This document shows positions 32,426-41,800 of a DNA stretch of 53,315 nt, piece by piece. A program made the position numbers and the translations under genes. The stretch spans positions 1 to 53,315 of the forward strand of contig NZ_JALKAL010000019.1 in NCBI RefSeq assembly GCF_023015765.1, given 5' to 3'. The notes under the pieces were generated by a model. The model had not been told where the DNA came from. It did no database searches and saw only the letters and a program-made list of their open reading frames with translations. The stretch comes from Ornithinimicrobium sp. F0845. GTDB lineage: Bacteria; Actinomycetota; Actinomycetes; Actinomycetales; Dermatophilaceae. Each line of letters opens with the position of its first letter. Positions within the stretch are counted from its first letter, which is position 1.

Positions 32426-33631
32426 ATGTTCGGAAAGTCCCGCAACGTGGCGGTGGCTCTGGCCGCCGCCTCCGCGCTCATCCTGTCCGCGTGCGGCGGC
32501 GACGACGGGGGTGGCGGCGACGCCGGCTCCGGCGAGCCCATCAAGATCGGCATCATCGCCGACCTCAGTGGCGCGACCGGCGACGTCGGCACGCCCTACA
32601 ACCAGGGGATGCTCGCCTACATCGACTGGCGCAACGCTGACGGCGGCATCGAGGGCCGCCAGATCGAGGCCGAGTCGAACGACTACGCCTACGAGGTCCC
32701 TCAGGCCGAGTCGCTCTACAAGCAGTACGTCAACGACGGTGTCGTGGCCATCCAGGGCTGGGGCACCGGTGACACCGAGGCCCTGTCGGCCAGCGTGGCC
32801 AACGACGAGCTGCCCTTCATGTCCGGCTCCTTCGCCGAGCCGCTGACCGACCCGGAGGAGGCGGCCTACAACTTCGTCGTGGCCCCGACCTACTCCGACC
32901 AGATGCGCGTCGCCCTCAACTGGATCAACGAGGACTCCGGCGGCAGCGGCGAGGTCGCGGTCTTCCACAACGACAGCCCGTTCGGCCAGGCACCGGTGCA
33001 GGACGGCCAGGACTGGATCGACGAGAAGGGCTATGACCTGGGCTACACCGCCTACGCGATGCCCGCGGGTTCGCAGAACTACGTCGGTCTGTTGTCGCAG
33101 GCCCAGTCCCAGGGCGCGAAGTACATCGTGATCCAGAACGTTGCCTCCCCGGCGGCGCTGGTGGCCAAGGACATCGCGGCCCAGGGCCTGGACATCAAGA
33201 TCGTCTGCCTCAACTGGTGCGCGAACGAGCTGTTCATCGACTCCGCCGGTGCCGATGTCGCCGAGGGTCACATCCTGATCCAGCCGTTCGCCCCGCTGAG
33301 CGCCGGGAAGCCCGGCCACGAGCCGATCACCGAGTACCTCGAGGAGGAGGGCACCGACCCGGCGACCATCGGCACCTCGTGGGTGCAGGGCTGGTACGCC
33401 ATGCACGCCATGGCCGAGGGCATGGAGGCCACGCTGGCCGACGGCAACGAGCTGACCGGTGCCAACATCCGCGAGGCGCTGGAGACCATGGGCCCGATCG
33501 ACACCGGTGAGGTCATCGGTGGTGGCGCCCTGGAGTTCTCCGCGGACAGCCACCGCGGGACCACCTCGACCGGTATCTACCAGGCGCAGGGCGGCGAGAT
33601 GGTCGAGCTCGAGGCGAGCGCGACGCCGTGA
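32426..33631 (+). CDS. Substrate-binding lipoprotein of HAAT-type ABC importer
   Basis: The 401-aa protein has a lipoprotein signal ending LILSACGGD (C23), a Gly/Asp linker, then the two-lobed periplasmic-binding fold: IKIGIIADLSGATGDVGTPYNQGMLAYIDWRNADGGI and later IVCLNWCANELFIDSAG. It captures the substrate outside the membrane. In this family ligands range from amino acids to aromatic and alicyclic acids. AAGGAGA upstream supports ATG 32426. Its stop overlaps the LivF start by 4 bp (GTGA). Confidence 0.93.
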   Translation: MFGKSRNVAVALAAASALILSACGGDDGGGGDAGSGEPIKIGIIADLSGATGDVGTPYNQGMLAYIDWRNADGGIEGRQIEAESNDYAYEVPQAESLYKQYVNDGVVAIQGWGTGDTEALSASVANDELPFMSGSFAEPLTDPEEAAYNFVVAPTYSDQMRVALNWINEDSGGSGEVAVFHNDSPFGQAPVQDGQDWIDEKGYDLGYTAYAMPAGSQNYVGLLSQAQSQGAKYIVIQNVASPAALVAKDIAAQGLDIKIVCLNWCANELFIDSAGADVAEGHILIQPFAPLSAGKPGHEPITEYLEEEGTDPATIGTSWVQGWYAMHAMAEGMEATLADGNELTGANIREALETMGPIDTGEVIGGGALEFSADSHRGTTSTGIYQAQGGEMVELEASATP

Positions 33632-34473
33632 CCTCCCACACCGACACCACCACCCCGGGGGCGGCAGCAGCCGCCCCCGGGGCGGGGTCCATGCTGGCCC
33701 TGAACAACGTCGAGGTCATCTACGACGACGTGATCCTGGTGCTGCGCGGGCTGTCGCTGTCGGTGCCCGAGGGCAAGATCGTGGCGCTGCTCGGCTCCAA
33801 CGGGGCCGGCAAGTCCACGACGCTCAAGGCGGTCTCCGGACTGCTGCCCAGCGAGCACGGCGAGGTGACCGACGGCAGCGTCACCTTCCAGGGCCGGGAC
33901 ATCACGAGGGTGGACGCCGCGGAGCGCGTCAAGCTCGGGATGAGCCTGTGCATGGAGGGAAGACACGTCTTCGAGCACCTCACCATCGCCGAGAACCTGA
34001 CGGCCGGCGCCTACACGCAGAAGGGCTCGGACGAGGACCTGGACCTGGTCTACTCCTACTTCCCCAAGCTGGCGGACATGCGCAGCCGGGTCGCCGGCTA
34101 CCTCTCCGGTGGCGAGCAGCAGATGCTGGCGATCGGTCGCGCCCTCATGGCCCGCCCCAAGCTGCTGATGCTCGACGAGCCGTCGCTCGGCCTGGCTCCG
34201 CTCCTGGTGCAGGAGATCTTCGGCTACATCAAGCGGCTCAACGAGGAGCGCGGGCTGACTGTGCTCGTGATCGAGCAGAACGCCCGCCGCGCCCTGGAGG
34301 TCGCCGACCACGGCTACATCATGGAGCAAGGGCGGATCGTGCTCGAGGGCCCGGCCCGGGACCTGGCGGAGAACCCGGACGTCAAGGAGTTCTACCTCGG
34401 CCTCGGCGAGGAGGGCAGTCGCAAGAGCTATCGCGACGTCAAGCACTACAAGCGGCGCAAGCGCTGGCTCTGA
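33628..34473 (+). CDS. ABC transporter ATPase, LivF type
   Basis: The 281-aa ATPase has Walker A GSNGAGKST near residue 57, the LSGGEQQMLAIGRAL signature, Walker B LLMLDEPSLGLAP and IEQNARRAL. An Ala/Pro-rich N-terminal extension of about 20 residues and a basic C-terminal tail (SYRDVKHYKRRKRWL) flank the core; such a tail occurs in LivF-like proteins linked to acyl-CoA ligases. Signature here is canonical, in contrast to the LivG-type partner. Confidence 0.94.
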   Translation: MTSHTDTTTPGAAAAAPGAGSMLALNNVEVIYDDVILVLRGLSLSVPEGKIVALLGSNGAGKSTTLKAVSGLLPSEHGEVTDGSVTFQGRDITRVDAAERVKLGMSLCMEGRHVFEHLTIAENLTAGAYTQKGSDEDLDLVYSYFPKLADMRSRVAGYLSGGEQQMLAIGRALMARPKLLMLDEPSLGLAPLLVQEIFGYIKRLNEERGLTVLVIEQNARRALEVADHGYIMEQGRIVLEGPARDLAENPDVKEFYLGLGEEGSRKSYRDVKHYKRRKRWL

Positions 34474-34484
34474 GGAGAGAAGCC

Positions 34485-35702
34485 ATGTCAATCGATGCTG
34501 CCCTGCAGGACCACCTGCAGGCTCGGGGGCTGGATCGGGCGGTGGCCGACCTGATGGGTCGGGCGGAGGCGGTGCCGGGGCTGGCCCGCAGGTTCGCCGC
34601 CGCCGGGGTCGACCCGGCCGCGGTGACCTCGGTCGCCGCGCTCTCCGAGCTGCCCGTCCTGCCCAAGGACGCGGTGATCGACCTCCAGCGGGAGGAGCCG
34701 CCGTTCGGTGGGCTGCTCGCGGACGGGGCCGAGGTGGTGCGGGTCTTCCAGTCGCCCGGGCCGCTCTACGAGCCGCAGCTGGCCGGTGCCGACAGCTGGC
34801 GCTGGGGCCAGGTCTTCTCCGACCTGGACATCGGCCCCGGCGACACGGTGCTCAACGCCTTCGGTTACCACCTGTCACCGGCCGGGGCGATGATGGAGGC
34901 CGGGGCGCTCGCCGTCGGCGCCCGGGTGCTGCCCGGCGGCATCGGCAACCAGGACCTGCAGGTGCAGGCGATCGCGGATCTCGGCGTGACGGCATACTCC
35001 GGCCTGCCCAGCTATCTCAAGGCCCTGGTGGAGCGGTATGACGAGGCCGGCCTCCCGCGTGAGCGGTGGCGGCTGGACCGGGCGATGGTGACCGCCGAGC
35101 CGCTCCCGGACTCGCTGCGCGCGGTGCTGACCGAGCGGGTCGGGACGGTGCGGATGGCCTACGGCACGGGGGAGACCGGGCTGCTTGCCTATGAAAACGG
35201 CGACGGCGCGGGCCTGGTGCTGGCCGACGGGGTGCTGGTGCAGGTCTGTGACATCGCGACCGGAGCGCCGATCACCGACGAGACCGAGGGTGAGGTGGTG
35301 GTGACCGTGCTGCGCCCGGACTACCCGCTCGTGCGCTTCGGCACCGGTGACCTGTCCGGGTGGATGCTCGGCCCCGACGGGTCGCTGAGGCTGCGCGGCG
35401 TGCTCGGTCGGACCGGTGCCGCAGTCAAGGTCAAGGGCATGTTTCTGCACCCGGCGCAGATCGCGCCGGTGATGGCCGGGGTGCCCGGGGTCGCCGACTA
35501 CCGCTTCGTGGTGGGCCGCGTCGACCACGTCGACACCCTTCGGTGCGAGGTCGTCCCTGCCCCGGGCGTGGACGCCGCGGAGCTCGTGGCCTCCCTCGGC
35601 CCCCGGGTGCGGGAGGGCCTGCGCTTCCGCGCCGAGGTCGTCGCGGTCGAGCAGCTCAGCCCGGGCGACGGGCCGATCCTGGACACCCGCGACTGGGACT
35701 GA
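34485..35702 (+). CDS. PaaK-like adenylate-forming protein with missing motifs
   Basis: The 405-aa product is similar to phenylacetate-CoA ligases: ELPVLPKDAVIDLQREEPPFGGL, VLNAFGYHLSPAGAMMEAGALAVGARVLPGG, TAYSGLPSYLKALVE and LVRFGTGDLSGW. The ATP loop (SSGTTGxPT) is VFQSPGPLYEPQ near residue 85, and the C-terminal catalytic lysine region is replaced by GDGPILDTRDWD, with no Lys. Thus ligase activity is doubtful; it might bind an acyl-AMP or CoA ester. GAGGAGAGA upstream supports ATG 34485. It ends the rightward run. Confidence 0.82.
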   Translation: MSIDAALQDHLQARGLDRAVADLMGRAEAVPGLARRFAAAGVDPAAVTSVAALSELPVLPKDAVIDLQREEPPFGGLLADGAEVVRVFQSPGPLYEPQLAGADSWRWGQVFSDLDIGPGDTVLNAFGYHLSPAGAMMEAGALAVGARVLPGGIGNQDLQVQAIADLGVTAYSGLPSYLKALVERYDEAGLPRERWRLDRAMVTAEPLPDSLRAVLTERVGTVRMAYGTGETGLLAYENGDGAGLVLADGVLVQVCDIATGAPITDETEGEVVVTVLRPDYPLVRFGTGDLSGWMLGPDGSLRLRGVLGRTGAAVKVKGMFLHPAQIAPVMAGVPGVADYRFVVGRVDHVDTLRCEVVPAPGVDAAELVASLGPRVREGLRFRAEVVAVEQLSPGDGPILDTRDWD

Positions 35703-35726
35703 GCCACCGCGCGGGAAGATGGCGGC

Positions 35727-36992
35727 ATGGCTGCGCGCGTGGATGACCTCGACCACCTGGCCCCGGACCGTGAGGAGCGGCCGGCCGGCAGGCTGCGGCG
35801 GCTGGTGCTGAGCGGGTTGTCGCTGCGGGTGCTGGGCGCCCTGGTCCTGGTGATCGTGGTGGCGGTGGGGACCCTGTGGGTCGTGGACACCATCCTGGAG
35901 ACCCGGCTCTTCGCCGAGGGCTCGACGCGGGCCTCGCGCACCCCGGACGCGTTCCGCTCGGCGAACACCTTCTCGGGCCTCGTCGCGATCCTGGTCTCCC
36001 TGGTCGTGGCACTCATCCTGAGCCTGCTGATCGCCCAGCGGCTGGATCGGCTCGTCCACGGCGTCGTGGCGGCCGCGGCCAGGATCGCCTCCGGTGACTT
36101 CGCCCTACGGGTGCCGTCGCCCCGGCTCGGCCGTGACGTCGACGCACTGGTCAACGCCTTCAACGTGATGGCGGATCAGCTGCAGACCGTCGAGCTCACG
36201 CGCAAGCAGCTGCTCGGGGACCTCGCCCATGAGCTGCGCACCCCGATCGCGACCCTGGACGCCTATCTGGAGGCCGCGGAGGACGGCGTCGCCGAGTTCG
36301 ACGAGCAGACGCTGACCGTCCTGCGCGCTCAGACCCAGCGGCTGGCGCGGCTGGCGGACGACATCGGCGCCGTCTCCCGGGCGGAGGAACGGGTGGACCT
36401 CAAGTTCGCGCCCGTCGCGATCGAGGACGTCGTGAACACGACGGTGGTCGCCGCCACCCCGCTCGCGCAGGAGCGCGGGGTGGACCTGCACCGGGAGATC
36501 GGCAGGGACCTGCCGGTCGTGCAGGGGGACGCCCAGCGCCTGGAGCAGGTGCTCACCAACCTGCTCGATAACGCCCTGCGGCACACCCCCGGCGGTGGGT
36601 CGGTCACCGTCCACGTCACCAGGGGCACCGACATGGTGCGGGTGGAGGTGCGGGACACCGGCCGGGGCATCGCGCCCAAGGACCTGCCCCACATCACGAT
36701 GCGTTTCTACCGTGGCGACGAGGGCGCGGACGAGCGGCCCCACGGGTCGGGTGTAGGCCTGACGATCGCCACGGCCATCGTGCGTGCCCACCACGGCGAC
36801 CTGCGGGTGCACAGCTCCGGACCGGGCCTGGGCACGACCGTGATGTTCTGGCTGCCCACCACCCGACGCCCAGGCGCCCCAGCGGGAAGGCGCACCGACA
36901 CCTCAGCCGGAAGGGGCACCGACATCTCGGCGGACGGGCGCACCGACAGCCGGTCGCCGTCGGCTCAGGAGTCGACCGACCCGAACCGATAG
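35727..36992 (+). CDS. Sensor histidine kinase
   Basis: The 421-aa kinase has two membrane helices (about residues 33-55 and 84-104) around a 30-residue extracytoplasmic loop, a HAMP linker (LDRLVHGVVAAAARIASGDFALRVP), the HisKA H-box LLGDLAHELRTPIATL with H168, and HATPase_c N (QVLTNLLDNALRHT), G1 (VRDTGRGIAPKDL) and G2 (GSGVGLTIATAIV) boxes. A C-terminal tail of 24-bp repeats follows. The response regulator gene converges and overlaps by 28 bp. Signal is unknown; such a short sensor loop suggests membrane or envelope sensing. Confidence 0.93.
   Translation: MAARVDDLDHLAPDREERPAGRLRRLVLSGLSLRVLGALVLVIVVAVGTLWVVDTILETRLFAEGSTRASRTPDAFRSANTFSGLVAILVSLVVALILSLLIAQRLDRLVHGVVAAAARIASGDFALRVPSPRLGRDVDALVNAFNVMADQLQTVELTRKQLLGDLAHELRTPIATLDAYLEAAEDGVAEFDEQTLTVLRAQTQRLARLADDIGAVSRAEERVDLKFAPVAIEDVVNTTVVAATPLAQERGVDLHREIGRDLPVVQGDAQRLEQVLTNLLDNALRHTPGGGSVTVHVTRGTDMVRVEVRDTGRGIAPKDLPHITMRFYRGDEGADERPHGSGVGLTIATAIVRAHHGDLRVHSSGPGLGTTVMFWLPTTRRPGAPAGRRTDTSAGRGTDISADGRTDSRSPSAQESTDPNR
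36880..36952. repeat. 24-bp in-frame repeat at kinase C-terminus
   Basis: Three degenerate units encode GRRTDTSA, GRGTDISA and DGRTDSRS octapeptides, after the ATPase domain. Confidence 0.75.
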
Positions 36993-37807
36993 CCCCGGCC
37001 GCGCACCGTGCGGATGAACCGCGGGTCGCCCGCCGGGTCCCCGAGCTTGCGGCGCAGGTGGGCGATGTGCACGTCGACGAGCCGCTCGTCGTCGACCCAG
37101 GAGTCGCCCCACACCTCGACGATGAGGTCGGGCCGGCTCAGCACCCGCCCGGGGGTGGAGGACAGCGCGTCCAGCAGGTCGAACTCGGTGCGGGTCAGCT
37201 CCACCGGCTTCCCGTCGACCGTGACCTGCCAGCTCTCCAGGTCGAGCACGAGGCCGCCCCACTCCCGCTGGCTCCCGGGAGCCTGTTCGACGGGCTCGCC
37301 CGCTGCGGCGGTGCGCTGGCGGGGCCGGCGCAGCATCGCGTCGACGCGCGCCACCAGCTCGCGCGGGCTGAACGGCTTGGTGACGTAGTCGTCGGCGCCC
37401 ACGGACAGACCCCGCAGCGTGTCGACCTCCTCCACCCGCGCGGTCAGCATCACCACGTAGCAGTCGGAGAACTCCCGCAGCTCGCGGCAGACGTCCAGGC
37501 CGTCACGGCCCGGCAGGTTCAGGTCGAGGACCACCACGTCCGGGCTCAGGGCGCGGGCCAGCTGCAGGGCGCTCAGACCGTCGTGGGCCTGCGTGACGTC
37601 GTAGCCACCCCGGTGAAGATAGCGACTGACCACGTCGGCCAGCGCCTTCTCGTCATCCACCACGAGGACGCGCGCCGCGCGGGACGCGGCCGCGCCCGAG
37701 CCGGCCGCGCCCGAGCCGGTCGTGCCCGAGCCGGTCGCGCCCGAGCTGGCCGCGTCGAACCCGGCCACGTCGACACCGGTCGCATCGGAGGTCGTCATGG
37801 ACGTCAT
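36965..37807 (-). CDS. OmpR-family response regulator
   Basis: The 280-aa regulator has a receiver with VLVVDDEKAL (D51, D52), phosphoacceptor D95 (VVVLDLNLPG) and K144 (YVTKPF), then a winged-helix domain (LTRTEFDLLDALSSTPGRVLSRPDLIVEVWG ... VDVHIAHLRRKLGD). A 45-residue Ser/Gly/Ala N-terminal tail made of 15-bp repeats precedes the receiver, which is atypical. It is encoded opposite and overlapping the kinase gene, with no other kinase near, so they are a likely pair. Start could be 37807 or an in-frame ATG 37795. Confidence 0.92.
   Translation of the reverse strand: MTSMTTSDATGVDVAGFDAASSGATGSGTTGSGAAGSGAAASRAARVLVVDDEKALADVVSRYLHRGGYDVTQAHDGLSALQLARALSPDVVVLDLNLPGRDGLDVCRELREFSDCYVVMLTARVEEVDTLRGLSVGADDYVTKPFSPRELVARVDAMLRRPRQRTAAAGEPVEQAPGSQREWGGLVLDLESWQVTVDGKPVELTRTEFDLLDALSSTPGRVLSRPDLIVEVWGDSWVDDERLVDVHIAHLRRKLGDPAGDPRFIRTVRGRGYRFGSVDS
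37690..37755. repeat. 15-bp in-frame tandem repeat at regulator N-terminus
   Basis: About four and a half units of GCGCCCGAGCCGGCC encode SGATG, SGTTG, SGAAG, SGAAA pentapeptides on the minus strand. Confidence 0.85.
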
Positions 37808-37869
37808 ACTGCCGCACCGCCCGACAGGGATTGCCCTCGCACCCCGCGGTGATCACTACGATCGAGGGT

Positions 37870-38778
37870 GTGAGCCACGACCACGGCGAGCACGCCACCA
37901 ACCGCCGCCGGCTCGCCATCGCCTTCGCGATCACCGCCGTCATCCTGGTGACGCAGGTGGTCGGTGCGGTGGTCACCGGCAGCCTGGCGCTGCTGGTGGA
38001 CGCCGGGCACATGCTCACCGACGCCGGCGGCCTGCTGATGGCTCTGGTCGCGGCCTCCCTGATGCTCCGGCCCGCGACGTCGACCCGCACCTGGGGCTAC
38101 CAGCGGACCGAGGTGCTGGCGGCGGCCGCGCAGGCCGCGGTGCTGCTCGCCGTCGGGGTCTACGCGCTGATCGAGGGGGTCCGCCGCCTCACCGACCCGC
38201 CCGAGGTCGCGCATGCCGGGCTGCTGGTCTTCGGCATCATCGGCCTGGCCGGCAACATCGCCGCGCTGCTGGTGCTCGCCGGCGGGCGCTCGGCCAACCT
38301 CAACCTGCGGGCCGCCTTCCTGGAGGTGGTCAACGACGCGCTGGGCTCCGTCGCGGTCATCGTCAGCGCCGTCGTCATCGCCACCACCGGCTGGACCCGG
38401 GCCGACGCGCTGGCCGGCATGCTCATCGCGGTGCTGATCATCCCGCGCACCCTCGTGCTGCTGCGCCAGACCACGCGGATCCTGCTGGAGTCCACGCCGG
38501 CGGGCCTCGACCTGGAGCAGGTGCGCGAGCACCTGCTCGGGGTGCCGCACGTGCAGGGCGTGCACGACCTGCACGCCTCGCAGATCGCCACAGGCGTGCC
38601 GGTGCTGACCGCGCACGTCGTCGTGGACGACGAGTGCTTCCTGGACGGCCACGCGCCCCAGGTGCTGGATGCGCTGCAGGCCTGTGTCGCCGAGCACTTC
38701 CCGGTCGCCATCGACCACGCCACGTTCCAGCTGGAGCCGCCCAGCCACGCCGACCACGAGGCGCAGACGCACGACTGA
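37870..38778 (+). CDS. Cation diffusion facilitator (CDF) metal exporter
   Basis: The 302-aa protein has a His-rich N-terminus (SHDHGEH), six membrane helices and a cytoplasmic ferredoxin-like C-terminal domain. TM2 carries the usual H47-x3-D51 (DAGHMLTDAGG). TM5 has E152-x3-D156 (LEVVNDALGS) where zinc exporters normally have His, which may change metal choice. It pumps divalent metals out in exchange for protons. GTG 37870 is 7 nt after TACGAT, hinting at a leaderless message; an in-frame upstream start at 37831 lies inside that promoter. Confidence 0.9.
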   Translation: MSHDHGEHATNRRRLAIAFAITAVILVTQVVGAVVTGSLALLVDAGHMLTDAGGLLMALVAASLMLRPATSTRTWGYQRTEVLAAAAQAAVLLAVGVYALIEGVRRLTDPPEVAHAGLLVFGIIGLAGNIAALLVLAGGRSANLNLRAAFLEVVNDALGSVAVIVSAVVIATTGWTRADALAGMLIAVLIIPRTLVLLRQTTRILLESTPAGLDLEQVREHLLGVPHVQGVHDLHASQIATGVPVLTAHVVVDDECFLDGHAPQVLDALQACVAEHFPVAIDHATFQLEPPSHADHEAQTHD

Positions 38779-38860
38779 CCGGGCCCCGGGTCGACAGGTC
38801 TGTCCAGCGGGTGTCCATGAGGTGCCCGGGAAATGTTGATGAAACCTGACCATTTGCGGG

Positions 38861-38889
38861 TTGTCCGCCCTGATCCGGGCGCCTAGCGT
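38861..38889 (+). promoter_or_regulatory. Leaderless-type promoter of subtilase gene
   Basis: TTGTCC (38861-38866), 17-bp spacer, TAGCGT (38884-38889), then 8 nt to ATG 38898. Transcription would start at or next to the start codon. Confidence 0.6.
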
Positions 38890-38897
38890 CCGGAACT

Positions 38898-41800
38898 ATG
38901 CCGACCCCCCGCTCGCGCAGCCGTGTCGCTGCGTCCCTCGCCCTAGCCCTCGGACTGACCCTCGCCGCCCCGCAGATCGCGCAGTCCCGCGTCGTCGACG
39001 ACGTCACCGACGACCCAGCCGGCGCCAGTATGTCGTCAGCCCGGTCCGCCGCTGCCTCGCCCGAGCTCTCGCCCGGGACCGCGGACGAGCTGCTCCCGGA
39101 GTCGCCGAGCGGCGTCTACCTGGTGCGCCTCGAGGAGTCGCCGCTGGCCACCTACCAGGGTGGCACCGACGCGCTGGCGGCGACGAGCCCGGAGGCCACC
39201 GGGGAGGCCCGGCTCGACGTCGACAGCAGCGACAGCCGCGCCTACCTGGACCACCTCGCCGAGGTGCAGGAGGAGGCCGGCCTGGCGATCGAGGACCTGC
39301 TCGGACGCGACGTCGTGGTGACCGACTCCTACACCCACGCGCTCAACGGGATAGCCCTCGAGCTGAGCGCCGAGGAGGCCACCGCCCTGGTCGGGCAGCC
39401 GGGCATCGCGGCCGTCGAGCCCGACCAGGAGTGGGAGCTGGACACCGACGTCAGCAACGACATCATCAACAGCCCGGCGATCTGGGCGGGGGAGACCGGC
39501 GACGGCGTCGGGACCAAGGGGGAGGGCGTCATCGTCGGGATGCTCGACACCGGCGTGAACGCCGAGCACCCCTCCTTCGCCGCGACCGACGGTGAGGGCT
39601 ACACGCACACCAACCCCAACGGGGCCGGCACCTACGTCGGGGTCTGCGCTCCGGACGCGACGCCCCACGAGGACATCTGCAACGACAAGCTGATCGGCGC
39701 CTACACCATGCTCGGCGCGGGCAGCGCCCTGGACGACAACGGCCACGGCAGCCACACCGGCTCCACCATGGCCGGCAACGCCCACACCGCCGTCTTCCAG
39801 GTCGGCGCCGACACCTACGAGCTACCGGTCTCGGGCGTCGCCCCCCGCGCCAACGTCATCTCCTACAAGGTCTGCAGCATCCTGTGCAGCTCGCTCGCCA
39901 GCGTGGCCGCCGTGGAGCAGGCGATCATCGACGGCACCGACGTGCTCAACTACTCCATCTCCGGGCCCGACAACCCGTGGGGCAACTCGGTCGACCTCGC
40001 CTTCCTGGCGGCCTACGAGTCGGGCATCTTCGTGGCCGCCTCGGCGGGCAACGACGGCCCCGGCGCATCCACGGTCGCCAAGACCGCCCCGTGGAACGCC
40101 GCGGTCGCCGCGACCAACAGCCCCCGCCTCATCGCCCACGACGTCTCGGTGACCGGGCCGACCCCGGTGCCGGAGGAGGTCACCGGCCTGGCCGGCGTCC
40201 CGGGCACGGGGCCCGGCGTGACCACGCCGGTCTCGGGCGAGCTGCGCGAGGCCTCGGTCGTCGACCCCGACAACGGCCGCGGGTGCGAGGACTTCCCGGC
40301 CGGCGTGTTCGAGGGCACCCTGGCCCTCATCGAGCGCAGCGACTGCAACTTCTCGGTCAAGGTGGACAACGCCGAGGACGCCGGCGCCATCGCCGTGATC
40401 ATGGTCAACCAGTTCCCCGGGCCGCCGGTCGTGATGGGCGCGCTGGAGAGCACCGACATCCCCTCGGTGATGGTCGCCAACGGCGAGGGCACCGCGCTGC
40501 GCGAGTTCGTCGTCGCCCACCCGGGCGCCACGGTCACCCTGGACAGCTCCACGGTGCTGACCATGACCGACGAGTGGTCCACGATGGTCGCCGACTTCAG
40601 CTCGCGCGGCCCCAGCGACTTCGACCTGCTGGCCCCGACCTTCGCCGCGCCTGGCCGCAACATCCTGGCGGCCACCATGGCCAGCGACGGGCAGACGGCG
40701 CGCTACGAGTTCATGCAGGGCACCTCCATGTCCTCGCCCCACGGAGCCGGGGCCGGCGCACTGCTGCGCGCCCTGCACCCCGACTGGTCGCCCGCGGAGA
40801 TCCGCTCGGCGCTGGCCTCCACCGCCGTGGCCGAGGGCATGCTCAAGGACGACGGCACCACCCCCGCCGACCCGTATGACGTGGGGTCGGGTCTGCTGGA
40901 CCTCGACGCCGCGGGGCGGGTCGGGCTGGTGCTGGACGAGTCCGTGGAGGACTTCCAGGCCGCCGACCCCGACGAGGGCGGCGACCCCAAGACCCTCAAC
41001 CTGCCCGCGTTCGTCGACCAGAACTGCCTCGGCACCTGCTCGTGGACCCGCGAGGTGACGAGCGTGGCCGACGTCGCGACGACATACTCCACCTCGGTCA
41101 GCGCGCCGGAGGGGGTGACCATGACGGTCGAGCCGGCCAGCTTCACCATCGAGGCCGGCGCGACGCAGACGATCACGGTCACCGCCGACATGGCCGGTCT
41201 CACCGGTGGGGAGGCGCTGTTCGGCGACGTCCGGCTGACCACTGACGGCACCCACGGCGGTGGGGCCCAGGTGGCCGACGTGCACTACCCGGTCGTGCTG
41301 GTGAAGGGCGAGGCCGAGATGGTCGTGGAGCCGACCGAGATCTCCTCCCTGCTCGGCGTGGACGAGCAGGCGACGCACACCGTCACCATCACCAACGAGG
41401 GCGGGGCGCCGATGGAGTGGACGGTCGGCCAGGACGGCGGGTGCGCCCTCCCGGCCTGGGTCGGCGTCGACCCGGCCTCCGGCTCCCTGGCGACCGGGGA
41501 GGAGCAGGAGGTGACCGTCACCTTCGACTCCGCCGACATGAGCGGCGGGCAGTATGCCGCGAGCCTCTGCCTGGCCTCCAACGACCCGCACAACCCGGTC
41601 GTCACGGTGGCGCTGGCCCTGGAGGTCGTCGAGATCCCGGTGGTCGACGTCAGCACCGGGGAGCTCGCGGTCACCCAGCCCGCCGGCACCGTGACCTCCG
41701 AGTCCCTGACCATCGGCAACGCCGGCTACGGCGTGCTCGACTGGACCTTCGAGGACCCCGAGGCAGGGCCGTCGGACGAGCGCATCCAGCAGCTGCGCGA

